From the NCBI RefSeq assembly GCF_051020975.1, contig NC_135040.1, positions 6,255,501 through 6,319,500 of the forward strand: a stretch of DNA of 64,000 nt, read 5' to 3'. A program made the translations under genes and the position numbers. Numbering within the stretch: the stretch's first letter is position 1; every line of letters begins with the position of its first letter. Below, piece after piece: positions 48,582-60,424 of the stretch. This stretch comes from Osmia lignaria lignaria (taxonomy: Eukaryota > Arthropoda > Insecta > Hymenoptera > Megachilidae). Below the pieces are notes generated by a model that did no database searches, was not told where the DNA came from, and worked only from the letters and a program-made list of their open reading frames with translations.

Positions 48582-51500
48582 GGTCAAAGGTCACGATCCA
48601 TCGCATTCATAAAGGTTTCAGGAATATTTTTCCAGAACAGGATATTACTTTCAGCGAGCTTCTAATTTGCATGCAGGCGTCTAGTTGAAACGTTAGCTGG
48701 CATTATTAATCACTTAAGTTTGTCACATTTTTGTTATCTCTATCGCGATACAGTACGGTGGGTCGATTCGCGCTCGTCCAGGGCCAAAGTGAATTTCCCA
48801 GTTACGTAGGCGGTGCTCGAACGTATCTGGAACTTTATCTGATCCTTCTTTACGCGGATCCCTTGGCATTCTGCCTTCTTGGCTCCGTGTCTCGGCATTC
48901 AGTGATAAAACGTCGAAATAAAGTCGGCACCGCATCAGATTGCTCGATATACGCGTTCCTTTCCACCCCCTTTCCACCCTTGTTGCTTTCCTTACATTTT
49001 CCACCAGTGTGAACACGTCTAATCGATCGTCCGTCGAACGATTAAACCAGAGGTGTGCGAGTACTCGATTTATTCGACAATAAATTGTCGCTCGGACAAT
49101 CGAAGCGAGTTCAGTTCGGCTTGTAAATTATTTTAATGAAAAACCTGCAAGATATCCGAGCCACGAAACTCTTACACCGGTACTCGAAGATATCCTTCTT
49201 CGGAAATCCATCCAAATCCGTTGCTCAGCGATGAAAAAAGATTCGATTGTTGGCGAGCGACGGAATGTCCTGTTGCTAAGAGGAAGGATTTAGATTACGA
49301 AAGCAGTTTTCGTTCGGACCAGCCCACCGTTCGTCGATCGATCCGATACAGAGAGACACTATTGACGGTTACGCAATACTCGATGGAATCGAGTCGACGA
49401 ATCAAGTGGAACGAAGCGATTGTTCTCGCGATCGCCAGAAAATTAGGAATCCGAAGGTAAAGGCGTGCTCGGCGGAAACAGAAATCCACCAACCTGTTTC
49501 CTGACTCTCCCCTCTCGGCTAAACGAACCAACCTCCTGTGATAATATATTCGCTAATAAAGAAAATTCGTATTTTCTTTCCTCGCGATTCAAACTTTTTC
49601 AACTTCCTGTATTTCCTAATGACACTTTCTACGGAAGCTCGTTAATCATCTTATCATCAATCGCTGTTTGCTTTGCGATGCTTCGACGAGATTATTCTCG
49701 TTCACAGGGAGACTAAAAATTCTTCCAAATGTCAAGCTCCTGACGTTAAATTATACGCGTCATTAGCGCTAATGTCCCATCGCTTTTCCACCCACGTTTA
49801 TCGGATCCTCCTTCGATCGATAGACTCGTTAGACGTTTCAATCGTCGTTATTTAATTTCAAAATCGACGTCGAAATCACGTATTTTCGGATCTCTGTTAA
49901 AAATAATAACCTTTCAGCTCCGTAAAATCGGTTATCGCGAACACAAGGAAACGGAAGCGAAGGAGAGACAGGCGCGCGTGTGTAGGTGGGCAGGTGGGAA
50001 TCAGGATAAAAAGCCGGCTGCTCGTCGGGTCAATAAACGTGATTAGCTTGTCCAAGAGCGTGTAGGCGTGACACGTGAGTCGGTGTGGCAAGGATGCATA
50101 CGCAGGGGATCGGATAAATCACGCCAACCCTGTGGAACGTGTAATAAGACTTGGCTCGCGCCACCGTTTAATTAGCGATTGATTAGATAGCGGGCGGAAA
50201 GATGAATGCGCCACGAGATAGCGGCCTGATTCGATGTAAAGCGTTGTTTAATCGCAGATCGGGATTAACGCGCGCCTCGGCTGTAAATGAAATACAGCCG
50301 AAGGCTATATTTTTCCCCAAGGTAAATTCAACATGCCCTGTTTAATGTCTGACGAGTTTATTCGCCGGAGAAATCGGGTTAACGGCATACACCGAAGTCA
50401 AGGTACTTGGTCGATTGTTTGCTTAAATAAAAAAATGCTTACGGTTCTGGAAGTTCTCGATTATTAGTCATCCGGGAAGCTCTACGAAGGTTGCCGAAGT
50501 TGTCGCAAACGTTCCGATTGCCTTATTTGTTCTCCCGAGAGGGTGTCAAAGGGTGTCGAATCGGAACGGTAGCTCTCGAGGGTGTGCGACAAAGCGCGAG
50601 CGCGTAAATATTTGAAGAAAATCTTGCAGAAAGATTCGAAAATTATAAATCAACGTCGTCGAACGCATCAGCTGTTGCGGCACGATTTCACTCGTGTGGC
50701 ACGGTTATTACGCGACGCCACTTAGAAAGTTTGCACCCTGTTGGAAGGGTGACAATAGTCTGTAAATAGGACACGAGTTTCCCGCAACGTGGAACATCTG
50801 TCCGCGAAACCAATTTCGATATCGTGTCACCAATTTCTGTTATCGGTGGCCTCCGAATTTTAACGACAAAGGTGGGTGTTTTTGGTAACAGGGGCTATGT
50901 TCGAAAAAGATGTTATTAAATTTCGTCAAGAAAGTAAGTTAATAGAAAAAGTAGCAAGCGTTCAACTGGTCGGAGAAGACGTGAGTCAGAATCGGTCGGG
51001 ATTCGTGCGTGGCCCATTAGGAGTTCGGCAAAGAGAGAAAACGATGAAAGACATGGTTGGCATGGGTCAGTAGACAGGACAGGAAGGCCAGCGTGATATT
51101 CGATAGGAGGGATCGCGTGCGCGGGGTGGCTGGTGCCACCCTAACGTGGCACGTGGGGCGCTACCAGGTGTTGCCTAGACGTCGCGCGTCGGGTCGATGC
51201 TGAACGTTGGCGCATGTGCGACTCCCCTCTACCCCAGCTTGCCTAACCCTCGCGGACCTTTCCACCCCTCCATCTAGCCGACATTCTCGTTTTCTACCTT
51301 CTACACCCCCCCCCCCCCCCCCCTCCATTCTCCTTCCATTTTGCACAAGGGGAGATAGAACTACCCTCCTGCCACGTCTCACCCCCGAACGGGCACCAAC
51401 ACAAACAGTGAGCTACCAACAAGTTCGCGTCGCGCGTCGCGTATCGCCGACATAGCGTCACCACTATGCAGCCAATCTTCCATAGGAATTACCATTGCCC

Positions 51501-53271
51501 TCCCCCCTTGGGAGTTTGCACACTCGTCGCGGAGCTAGGAAGGAGGCCGGTGCCCGTGGCACCCTAGCCAGCTGTTTTCTCTTCCGTTTTCCATGTCTAC
51601 GTTCGACACGGGCTCGAATCGTGCCACGACCACCACCTACCTCCACCAGTCTCTCCCTCTTTCCTAACGTTTCGGGGCTTGTTTCTTCTTTTTTTGCCCG
51701 ACAGAGTTCACTAACCTCCTTTGGACACGGCCGGATTCGAACGAGCTGAATTTATGGGCAAACAGTGGGTAGGAATATCGAATTGATCGAATTTTATATT
51801 TTAGAAATAGATAGAGTCGTTGAAGGTGGGATTAAAATTCGAGTTCGTACAAACTGTTCTACGAAGGTCCGTGGGAGAATCAAGGATAACAGAGTCATCG
51901 TCGAATCGTTATCCCATTTGAGAAAGCAACTCATCGATTCAGAAGCAGCGGACTGTGGCCACGCCAATGGGGATGCACACACGCGTGTACCGCGCAAACG
52001 TGAAGCCCGCGCGCGCACGCAATGAAAAGGCCTGCAGGAATCGAGAACTAGCATCGGCAGCCTCGAGGGGTTGCGCAGCCATCCCTTGCTTCGGCATAAA
52101 CCATCAGCAGCAGCAGCAGCAGCAGCAACGACTGCGATGGCAGCGCCACTCCATGATGCTGACTCAAGGGGTGAGCCGCAACGGAGGGGCTACGGGGGGG
52201 TTGCTGGTTCAGTAAAGGTCAGAGGGAGAAGCGGCAACAGTCGGTGCCGCGCGACGAGGAGAGTAGATAAACGTACGGTAGGGGATAAGCAGCGGAGCGG
52301 CAGCGCCACCGACTAAACAGTCGCACCCCGTCGTTGTGATCGTATTCGAGGGCACCCCCTGTCACTGGCGAGAGCCGCGACAGGGAGCGACCGAGAGAGT
52401 ATTTGGACAGACAGACAGACGGACGGACGGACGGACAGACGGTCAGTCAGTCAGTCAGTCAGTCAGTCGGTCCACTCAGTTAGCCAGCCAGCGGATAAAT
52501 TAGTCGTGTTGCACTGAAGGGACTGAAGAAGCACGGTGAACGGAAAAAAAAAACAAAGAGGAACAACGTCCAGCTACGACAGAAGTAACCGGAAACGAAG
52601 AGATAACTAACGAAAGAAGAAACAAACGAGTCGTCAGTAAGCAGAATAGAGAGTAGTAGTTTCTAGGGGGTAGTGTGGTGTGTAGCGATACGGGGAATAA
52701 AAGTAATCGCTAGTTAGGAAAAGGGGTGAGGCTGAGAAAGTCGAGGAGGGTTCTCTGGTGCGAACAGGCTGGCATGGTGGCGGTGCATCCTACGAAGGAG
52801 CTGCCCTCGCTGTGCCGATGACGAGGCTGCAGATCACGCCCCAACGTGAGCAAGGAAGGACGAAGAGGAAGCCGCAGCAGGCACCGTCTACGGATACCCT
52901 GATCCCACGAGAGGTCAACAGGCTTCAGATACGGACGGCGCTGAGTGACGGACGGCGGCGACGGAGACGACGGCGTCGCAACGTAGACGACCACCAGGTC
53001 GTCGCGGTCGACGTATCGTGTAACGGGGAACGGGAGAAGAAGAGCGGCGATAGTGGTGCCGGTGGCGGTCTAGTCGCGGGCATCCTTCGGATCGACTCGG
53101 TCGATCGGTACGAAGTTGGTGGTGCGTTTCGTGCGATTCGTGAGGGTGTTGCTAGTGGTGTAACGAAAAATCCGGAGGTTTCTCGTGACAGGGATACTTG
53201 GTCGGGCAGGTCGGCTGATCGGGTCCTGGTGGACGAAGCACCGGACGGCGATCACCACCAGCACCGTCAAC
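48582..53271 (+). promoter_or_regulatory. Upstream region and 5' UTR of scratch
   Basis: The last roughly 2 kb before the scratch start (from about 51.1 kb) are GC-rich. They carry simple repeats: an 18-base C run (51306-51323), (CAG)n at 52105-52127, (GACA/GACG)n at 52405-52440 and (GTCA)n at 52442-52470. The sequence from about 52.4 kb probably includes the transcription start and a long 5' UTR. A 229-codon frame overlapping the start codon in another frame (52758-53447) looks like a GC-rich shadow. The DNA before 51 kb shows no gene. Confidence 0.4.
52405..52470. repeat. Tetranucleotide microsatellite (GACA/GACG)n then (GTCA)n
   Basis: About nine GACA or GACG units are followed, after GACGG, by about seven GTCA units. 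The second half is the near reverse-complement type of the first (GAC versus GTC), so the transcript could fold back. It lies about 800 bp upstream of the scratch start codon. Confidence 0.85.
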
Positions 53272-55825
53272 ATGCCGCGTTGCCTCATGGCCAAGAAATG
53301 GAAGGCCTATCCTTGGCCGGATCGCGTGGACGATCCACAGGAGGAGCAAAACGATCCTTCGGCTATGCTGCAGGAACACACGTCCCCGAGTCATACGGGG
53401 ATTCAACAGATATCCGCCACGATGGAGAAACGGCAGCACAGGCATGAGCCGGAAGACGAGGAGATCGACGTGGTCGGGGACACGGATAGCAGGCAGGTCG
53501 ATCATCAGCAGACCTGTTGGGGTCCGCACAGTCCTACCGCTGGTGCCACTGCACCTAGCCCACCGCCTCTCAACGCCTCCGGCGCTCTTTACTATCATGG
53601 TGAGTAACCTTCGATGTTATTGATTACCCTCCGAAACACACACACACTCTCTCTCTCTCTCTCTCTCTCTCTCGACCATTTATCCATCGAGATAAGCATG
53701 TCAACTCTAATCTCTCTTAATATAAAATTCCACGTGTAGGCTTGGCTTGCTACAATCTTCACGTCCGTATCAGATAAACAACTTATAGGAGCAATAGTCA
53801 TCATCATCCTATCCATTTATATCCCATCGTGCCACGCCCAACATTTGTCCAGATTCGTCGAGTCTAATCTGACTTGGCGATCGTGTAAGATGAAAACCTC
53901 TTCTCCCGCTTGGATTTTTATCCCCGATTGAGATTCGACCTTCGGAGTCTGGCCATGCGTGGCTCGCCACGGGGCTGACACACCCGCCGATTGGACGATC
54001 GTCCGTGCTATAGAGAAATTGCGGTAGTCGTCCACCACGATAACACGGTACACCTCCAATCGTAGCCAAATATCAACCAAACAATATGTATCTCCTTCTT
54101 CTTTTCCTTCGATTAATGATTTTTCTCTGCTGACCGTCCGATGAATTCTGGCCATGCGTCGCATACATACATACATACATACATACACACACAGGTTCTC
54201 AGTGACACACCCGCCAGGCCGATCGTTGATTCTACTGCGGATCTTTGGGTGGATCGAAGCATAGGGGAGGAATGATTCCTCTTTTTTTCTTTCCTCTCTC
54301 GCCCGTCCCATTTGGGTCACGTTCCTTTTACGAACAAAGCTTTCGCTACCTTTCTCCCCGTTTTTCTCTATAAAACTATCTGTCTCGTGCAAACGAGGAC
54401 ACAGGAATTTCGGTATCTCTCCTTTCGACTTGCTTGTTGCGCGCGATTAGAGATCGCAACAATGTTGTCCTATTTTTGTGCGCGATGGCGAGCCTGGTGC
54501 CGTTAGCATCGCGCTATGGGACACTGTTGCTCGCGCAACAGGAACGAGCCCGGTTTCTATTCCGTCGTTCGAGATTTGAATTTCAATGGAGATTGTATCG
54601 GGCCGGTTAATTGTAATGCAGGAATTATGATAGAATTGAAAGGAAAATTCTTTTCACAGCTATTTGGGTCAGGTTCCTTTGTCGAACGACGTTACCTCGC
54701 GATTCTTTTACGCTGCCGGCTTAAGAGTTCCAGATGAAAACGAGCAGTTTTCGCGAAATTTAGGACGCGTACCATTCAGAATAAAGAGAGGATATTCGCT
54801 ACCGACGAGAATCGAGAAACAAGCTTTTGTCGTTGAAATTAAGGAGATAACTGAAATGTTTGGATAATAGAATCTTTCGATAAAATTAATTCTTCGGTTC
54901 GAAATATTCACTTGACACATGTTGAACGCGCTCCACAAGTTGTACCACAAAATGGATACCTTCGATTAATTTTTAATCAAACACAAACTTTCGTCGTTCA
55001 AAGGTGATCGAATTTATCGAAATATTTAAAGATACGTAATACAGATGATTAGTTTTAATTTTTATGTAATTATCTTTTAAATGATTATTCAACGTTTCTC
55101 TTTAAAGTACCTCGTTTGGTGACACACAAATGATTTAACGTTTCACGACATTCACGACATTTTAGCTAATCGCATTAGGTGGCCGGTTGTTGCGAAAAAT
55201 AACGTGCGAGAGCAGCTGTTAATTAAATTCCGTTATCGATTCTGACCGTCGGGTCTTTAACATGGCGCGAAGCGTTATGTAACACGTGTACTCGTTCCAC
55301 GAGGCTAAAAGTTGGACCTTGCAACAAAAGTCAACCAATTTTCTCTATTTGTTTTAAAATGCTTTATATATCAATTTTGCAACCGTGTATAAAGTACATT
55401 TTTCATTTAACCTTCGAACATTTTCAAACTTCTCGAAAATCTCATTTTAATCCTTTGACAACCGATGTAATAAATTTGTGATTTTGATAAGTATCAGTAA
55501 TTTAACTTCGTTTCAACAGATACCGTGTGCATAATTTTCCTATGAAATCTTTTATTACTGGAAATAATAGGGCACGAACGGTTCCGTTTCGTTTCGTTTC
55601 GTTCGATTTTATGCATCGTCGAATACGACCTTGCACGTCGAGATGAGAATTCAGGTCGAAAAATATGTAAGAACGACGTGGCATCGATTAAACGGCTTCC
55701 TTTTGCTGTGAGTACTACGCAAATAACGAACGGTACTTTCTTTGTAGTAGTCACGTAATACTTCATTGTACGGGCTCGCTGTTACTTCTCTTAATTCCAT
55801 GTTAATGATTAAGTATTCCTGCGAC

Positions 55826-55860
<35 letters not shown>

Positions 55861-58800
55861 GCTCGCAACCCAAATTAATAAATTAGCACTGGTGACTGGT
55901 ACAGTGGAAATAACCGTGCCTAGTACGACAAGGATACCATTTTGACGGTCGCTTGTTTTATGCAATCAATGACAATCATAATTTTTCAACTTGCTACAAA
56001 ATAATCGGCCCATCGAATTTCTTCAATTTTCCTCAAGTTTCTATTAGCAGAAAGTAAAGTTCGAAAGCCTGGATGTTGCAGGGAATGAGTTTGCGCAACG
56101 CTCGAGGAATGTTCGAGGCGCGCAGAGGGTGTCTCGGGCAGGGTTCGCTTGGCGATAATGAGGCTGAGGCAATTAGCGAATCCGGCGACACGATTTTCAA
56201 GCGCCACCCAATCGTACAAAGTTTCGATGCGGTCTTTTGCGTTTCATAACACAATCTGTTGCAATTCTTACTACACTAATCCCTCCTTCCATATGGTATT
56301 ATTTTTACTCTCTTTACATGGTCGAGAATGAAACTAATCGGAGGTAAGCGAATTCACATCGAACGAGTTAAAAAAAATTCGAATTAAACGTTAACCCTTT
56401 TCGAGGCGAATTTAAAGGACACTGGACGCCCTGTATAGCTCAACTCTTTTTCAAGTAGTATAGGTAGTCGCGATCGGGCCATCTTCCGCACCAAGTGCAG
56501 GCTATCAATCACGCGAAACATGCTGCAATCTTTGTACATACATATACCATGAAACGCAATTACGTTCTTGCAGTTTCCAACACTAGGATTCCTATCAATT
56601 TCAATTCGGTTTTGTTCAAGCATCCCGATCGTCCGCCGTTCGAAACGATCGACGAGCAACAATAGCAAAAGGACCTTACGTCGCCTTTTGAAAAGGCTAG
56701 AATCAACAGACTCGTGGGAGCGTGCTGAGCGTTCATTCGACATTATTGATTCTCACCCTCTCCTCCAACCCCTCTCTACTTCACCATCCCTTCTCTTTCA
56801 TTCTTTGTCCCTCTCACTCTCTCTAGGCCGTTGATGAAATGCACTTCCAGACACGGCCACTCTTCTTTCCCTCTGTGTTGACTTCCTTTTATTTCAGCCA
56901 ATAATAGATGCGCGTCGGTTGATCGATCGCCAGCACAGTTTTCTGATTTATTGCTGTCACGAAGACCACCCTTGCGACACCCCTGGCTCCCCCTCGAGGG
57001 ATCCGAGACCCTTTGCGATTCGTCAAAGTGGTTGCTTCTTTATATTTTTCTTTTCCACAGAATCACTGAATTTTACGTGAAAATTTTTCATAATTTCTGA
57101 TGATCCCACGATTAACACTTTGATTCTTCTTTTTCTTGTCTTGTTAATTATTCGTGGAGGGCATAGCTGGATGATCGGAATAGGGTAAACGACCCCGGAT
57201 AGAAAAAGAATTCCTATACGATACGTCGATCGCAACCGCGTTTCTCAGCTCGACGAAGGTAAAAAAGGAAGGAGAGCTAGCGGTATTGTTTCACCGGGAC
57301 GGATGGAAGATTTTTCGTGGCTGGAAAGAGTCGCAGCTGACGGAACAGAAGGGAAGCGACACGCTCGACAATTTCAACGTTCTGTCGTGTTCAGGGCCTG
57401 TTCGCAACAATGCGAAATGTCGCGTTACATTGTCGCAGCGAGGGTATCGATCGTGTCCGGTGGAAAGCAACAACGAGCCATCGAAGGCTAACTGTCGCGT
57501 GTCCTTTCGCGTGGACAACGGCAATAAAAAGAAGGGCTGCCCGTTTATGTCGTTCGAATGGATATTAAGCCGAGTACACATTGAACGAGCCTGTGCAAAC
57601 GTCACGGTGTTTTTCACCCTTTAACCGGTGAATTCTTTAAAGGTACGATTGAAATCGTGACTTGAAATCTTATGCATTTTCACATCGTGAAAAGCAGGAG
57701 TCGCGTTATGAAATTAAGCGACGTTCTCAAGGGAGGAAAGAAAAATGTGGAGTGGAGAATATTGAATGCAACAGATACTTTACATGGTATTACGCAAATC
57801 CTTCTTACCCTCTCTTACGCACAGGGAGTACTTTTTCTGTGTCGTTTTCTCATTAATAAACGCATATGGCGTGAGCAGCTGACGTGTACCGGCAAAAGGA
57901 AATGAAACGGCGTGGCGCACCGGTTTCGTGTGATTCACGAATTCAAATATTCATGGCTAGAGCCAGGGGGGGTTTAGAAGCACCGGATGACCAAGAAACG
58001 GGGTGGAAAGAAGGAACGTCGCGTTATCGGTGGCCTTTCATTTTCGACATCGCAACGTTTCGTTCCACTCGAGAAAATCCTCGAGGGATAATTAAAAGCT
58101 GTTATTTCGAAGCTGCCGTTTTATATTCTGTTCGTTGGTCTTGAAAATGCTTCACCTCGTGATATTAATTTTTCAAGAATTTTTTCAACTCTCCGAGCGC
58201 GCGTTGAAAATTGAAGAGAAACCTTCGATCTGCATTATTCATTAGCGCAGCCTCTAATCAGCTCTGAATTCCCTATTAAGTCTGATTGAGCGTATATCCC
58301 TCATTAATTAATATTCAGCATTAATTTTAGCCCCCTCGATACGGAACGAGCCAATTCGTTAATTGTATCAACACGGTGAGCTTGGTAATTTCAATCGTGT
58401 CCTGTAACCGATAGTTTACACCACAATAAGTTTGCGAGATTCAAAGGCAATCATAATTAATCAACTCGTTTGCAGAATCTTGGATCTCCTAATCTTGTGT
58501 GCAGGATTACCCTTTCTGATCCCGGGATGTAGATTAATTAGAGGACGTAAGATGGAAATCCTCAAAATCCCAGTTTAGTTAATTAATCCCTCCCTTTTAT
58601 CAGGAGCTGTGGATTAACCGCGCGAATAAATCAGTAATAAATCACACTTCCCTATTCGTGATCCATCCGCCTTATCCACGGTTGGCAAATGTTCTTCAGA
58701 AAGCATATGTTTAAATAATAAAATAATATTTTGCGCAGGTTACACGCACGAATCGTGGATCAACCACGAGGAGCCGCCAAAATACGCGACCCTGCGTTCG

Positions 58801-60424
58801 GCAGCGGAGCTGGCCCGACCGGTGGTCCCGTCTCCTCCGCCTCCAGCCGCGCAGCAGGAGCTGCCGGTGGTGGTGACCGGGTCCAGTTTGCACCAACCAC
58901 ACCCAGTAGCCCCAACGACCACCCCTTCGTCGTCCGCGTCGTTGAGTCTACCTCCTAGAAAAAGCCTGTCCATGTGCTTCACCAGCACCGGGACGGCGCT
59001 CTCGCTGCCCCCGAAGAAGAAGGACATCTACCGACCCTATAGCCTTCAGCCAACATCGGAGATCCGGACGTCGGCCGAGGAGGATCTGTCAGCCGCGCAG
59101 GCGATCCTCGACCTGAGCGCGTCACCGGCTGCGCCCACGCACTCGGTCTTCATTCACACGCTATCACCACCGCCGCCACCGCCGCAGCCTACAGCGCCAA
59201 CGGCGCCTAGCGCTGCGACGGCCGGCCAGCTGCAGCCGGCACAGCAGCAGCCTATACCCGTGTCGGTGCTGGTCCCGGTACCTAGCTCGCAGACCAGCCA
59301 GCTGCGACAACAAGAACAAACGCCGCAACCTCAGTCACCTGCCACAGCCGAGGCGAACGCAGGCAACTGCTCCGCTGGTAGAGATGGGTGAGTATCCGTT
59401 TACTGATCGTTGCAATGGATCGTATGTTGGTCACAGATACAGGGGGGACACGTAGGGCATTAGGTGTGTTGGATGAACGCGATTCGATGTTTGCTGTCTC
59501 GCTTCTGTATACGATCGCTTGTTGAGTGTGTTGATTGGTCGTTTCTCATTGTCAGTGTTGCATGTTACTTTCCTGGGGTAACGTTTGATGTTTGGATGGG
59601 GTCAGCGAAGTAATGAAAAAGGGCACGAACGCGGAGGAGATTCCTCGTTCCTACATCCAAAATCCTTCGAAATCGGCTGCCAGTCCGTGCCCCGTAACGA
59701 TGAATCCTCGAGTCCGTCCTAGATCACAGGCACTCAACGGGCTAGCAGCCTTCAGTTATCACTTGATCCTTGATCCAACAGCAGCAGCGGCAGTAGCAAG
59801 ACGGTCGCGTACACGTACGAGGCTTTCTTCGTGTCGGACGGTCGGTCGAAGCGTCGTGGGAACAGCACTAACGGCGCCGCGGTGCCCGACAAGGAGGCTA
59901 CCCAACCGGACAGGCCGAAGTTCACCTGTACCGAATGCGGTAAACAGTACGCCACCTCCTCGAACCTGTCCCGGCACAAGCAGACCCATCGCAGCCTAGA
60001 CTCTCAATCGGCGAAGAAGTGCATCCATTGTGGCAAGGCGTACGTGAGCATGCCAGCTCTGGCGATGCACGTGTTGACCCACAAGTTGGCCCACAGTTGC
60101 GGCGTCTGCGGCAAGATGTTCTCCAGGCCTTGGTTACTGCAAGGTCATCTCAGAAGTCACACCGGGGAGAAGCCTTACGGGTGCGCGCATTGCGGCAAAG
60201 CGTTCGCCGATCGTTCGAACCTGCGCGCCCACATGCAGACCCACTCGGCGGACAAAAATTACGAGTGCTCCCGATGCCACAAGACGTTCGCGCTGAAATC
60301 TTACTTGAACAAACACCTGGAGTCCGCGTGCCTCCGCGACGACGAGATACCGCCGCAGCAAGCCGCCGGCAGCAACAGCAACAACGCGACGCAACACCAG
60401 CAGAGCAACAACCGTGGTTTGTAG
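53272..60424 (+). CDS. scrt: Scratch zinc-finger transcriptional repressor
   Basis: Three coding exons: 53272-53599, 58739-59387 and 59782-60424, giving about 539 residues. It begins with the SNAG-type motif MPRCLMAKKWKAYPW. The middle is acidic, then rich in Pro, Ser, Ala and Gln. The Scratch box reads TYEAFFVSDGRSKRR (about 337-351). Five C2H2 fingers follow from residue 375; the sequence GKQYATSSNLSRHKQTHRS opens the block and the last finger ends HLESAC. Scratch proteins are nuclear E2-box-binding repressors of the Snail superfamily that promote neuronal fate. The start is fixed by the SNAG motif, which must be N-terminal. The 5.1-kb first intron is the longest in the window. The exon 3 acceptor is a CAGCAGCAG series that could shift by 3 or 6 bases in frame. 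It is divergent to paralog A, 17 kb away. AATAAA words lie at 60752 and 61052. Confidence 0.93.
53600..58738 (+). other. Intron 1 of scratch
   Basis: A 5.1-kb intron with donor GTGAGT and acceptor GCGCAG. It contains (AC)n(TC)n at 53635-53673, (CATA)n at 54162-54193, a 32-base G run at 55828-55859, and three GGATTA/TAATCC words between 58503 and 58617. No additional exon is convincing. Confidence 0.7.
55828..55859. repeat. 32-base poly-G run
   Basis: An unbroken run of 32 G within intron 1 of scratch. It could form a G-quadruplex, but homopolymer runs of this kind are also frequent assembly or sequencing artefacts. Confidence 0.9.

Noticed and set aside
52758..53447. 229-codon frame overlapping the scratch start
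   Set aside because: It is in another frame from the SNAG-starting scratch protein, is Arg/Gly/Asp-rich and unrecognisable; best explained as a GC-rich shadow.
54311..54700. Repeated word ATTTGGGTCA[C/G]GTTCCTTT in scratch intron 1
   Set aside because: Similarity does not extend clearly beyond about 30 bases, so it may be chance.
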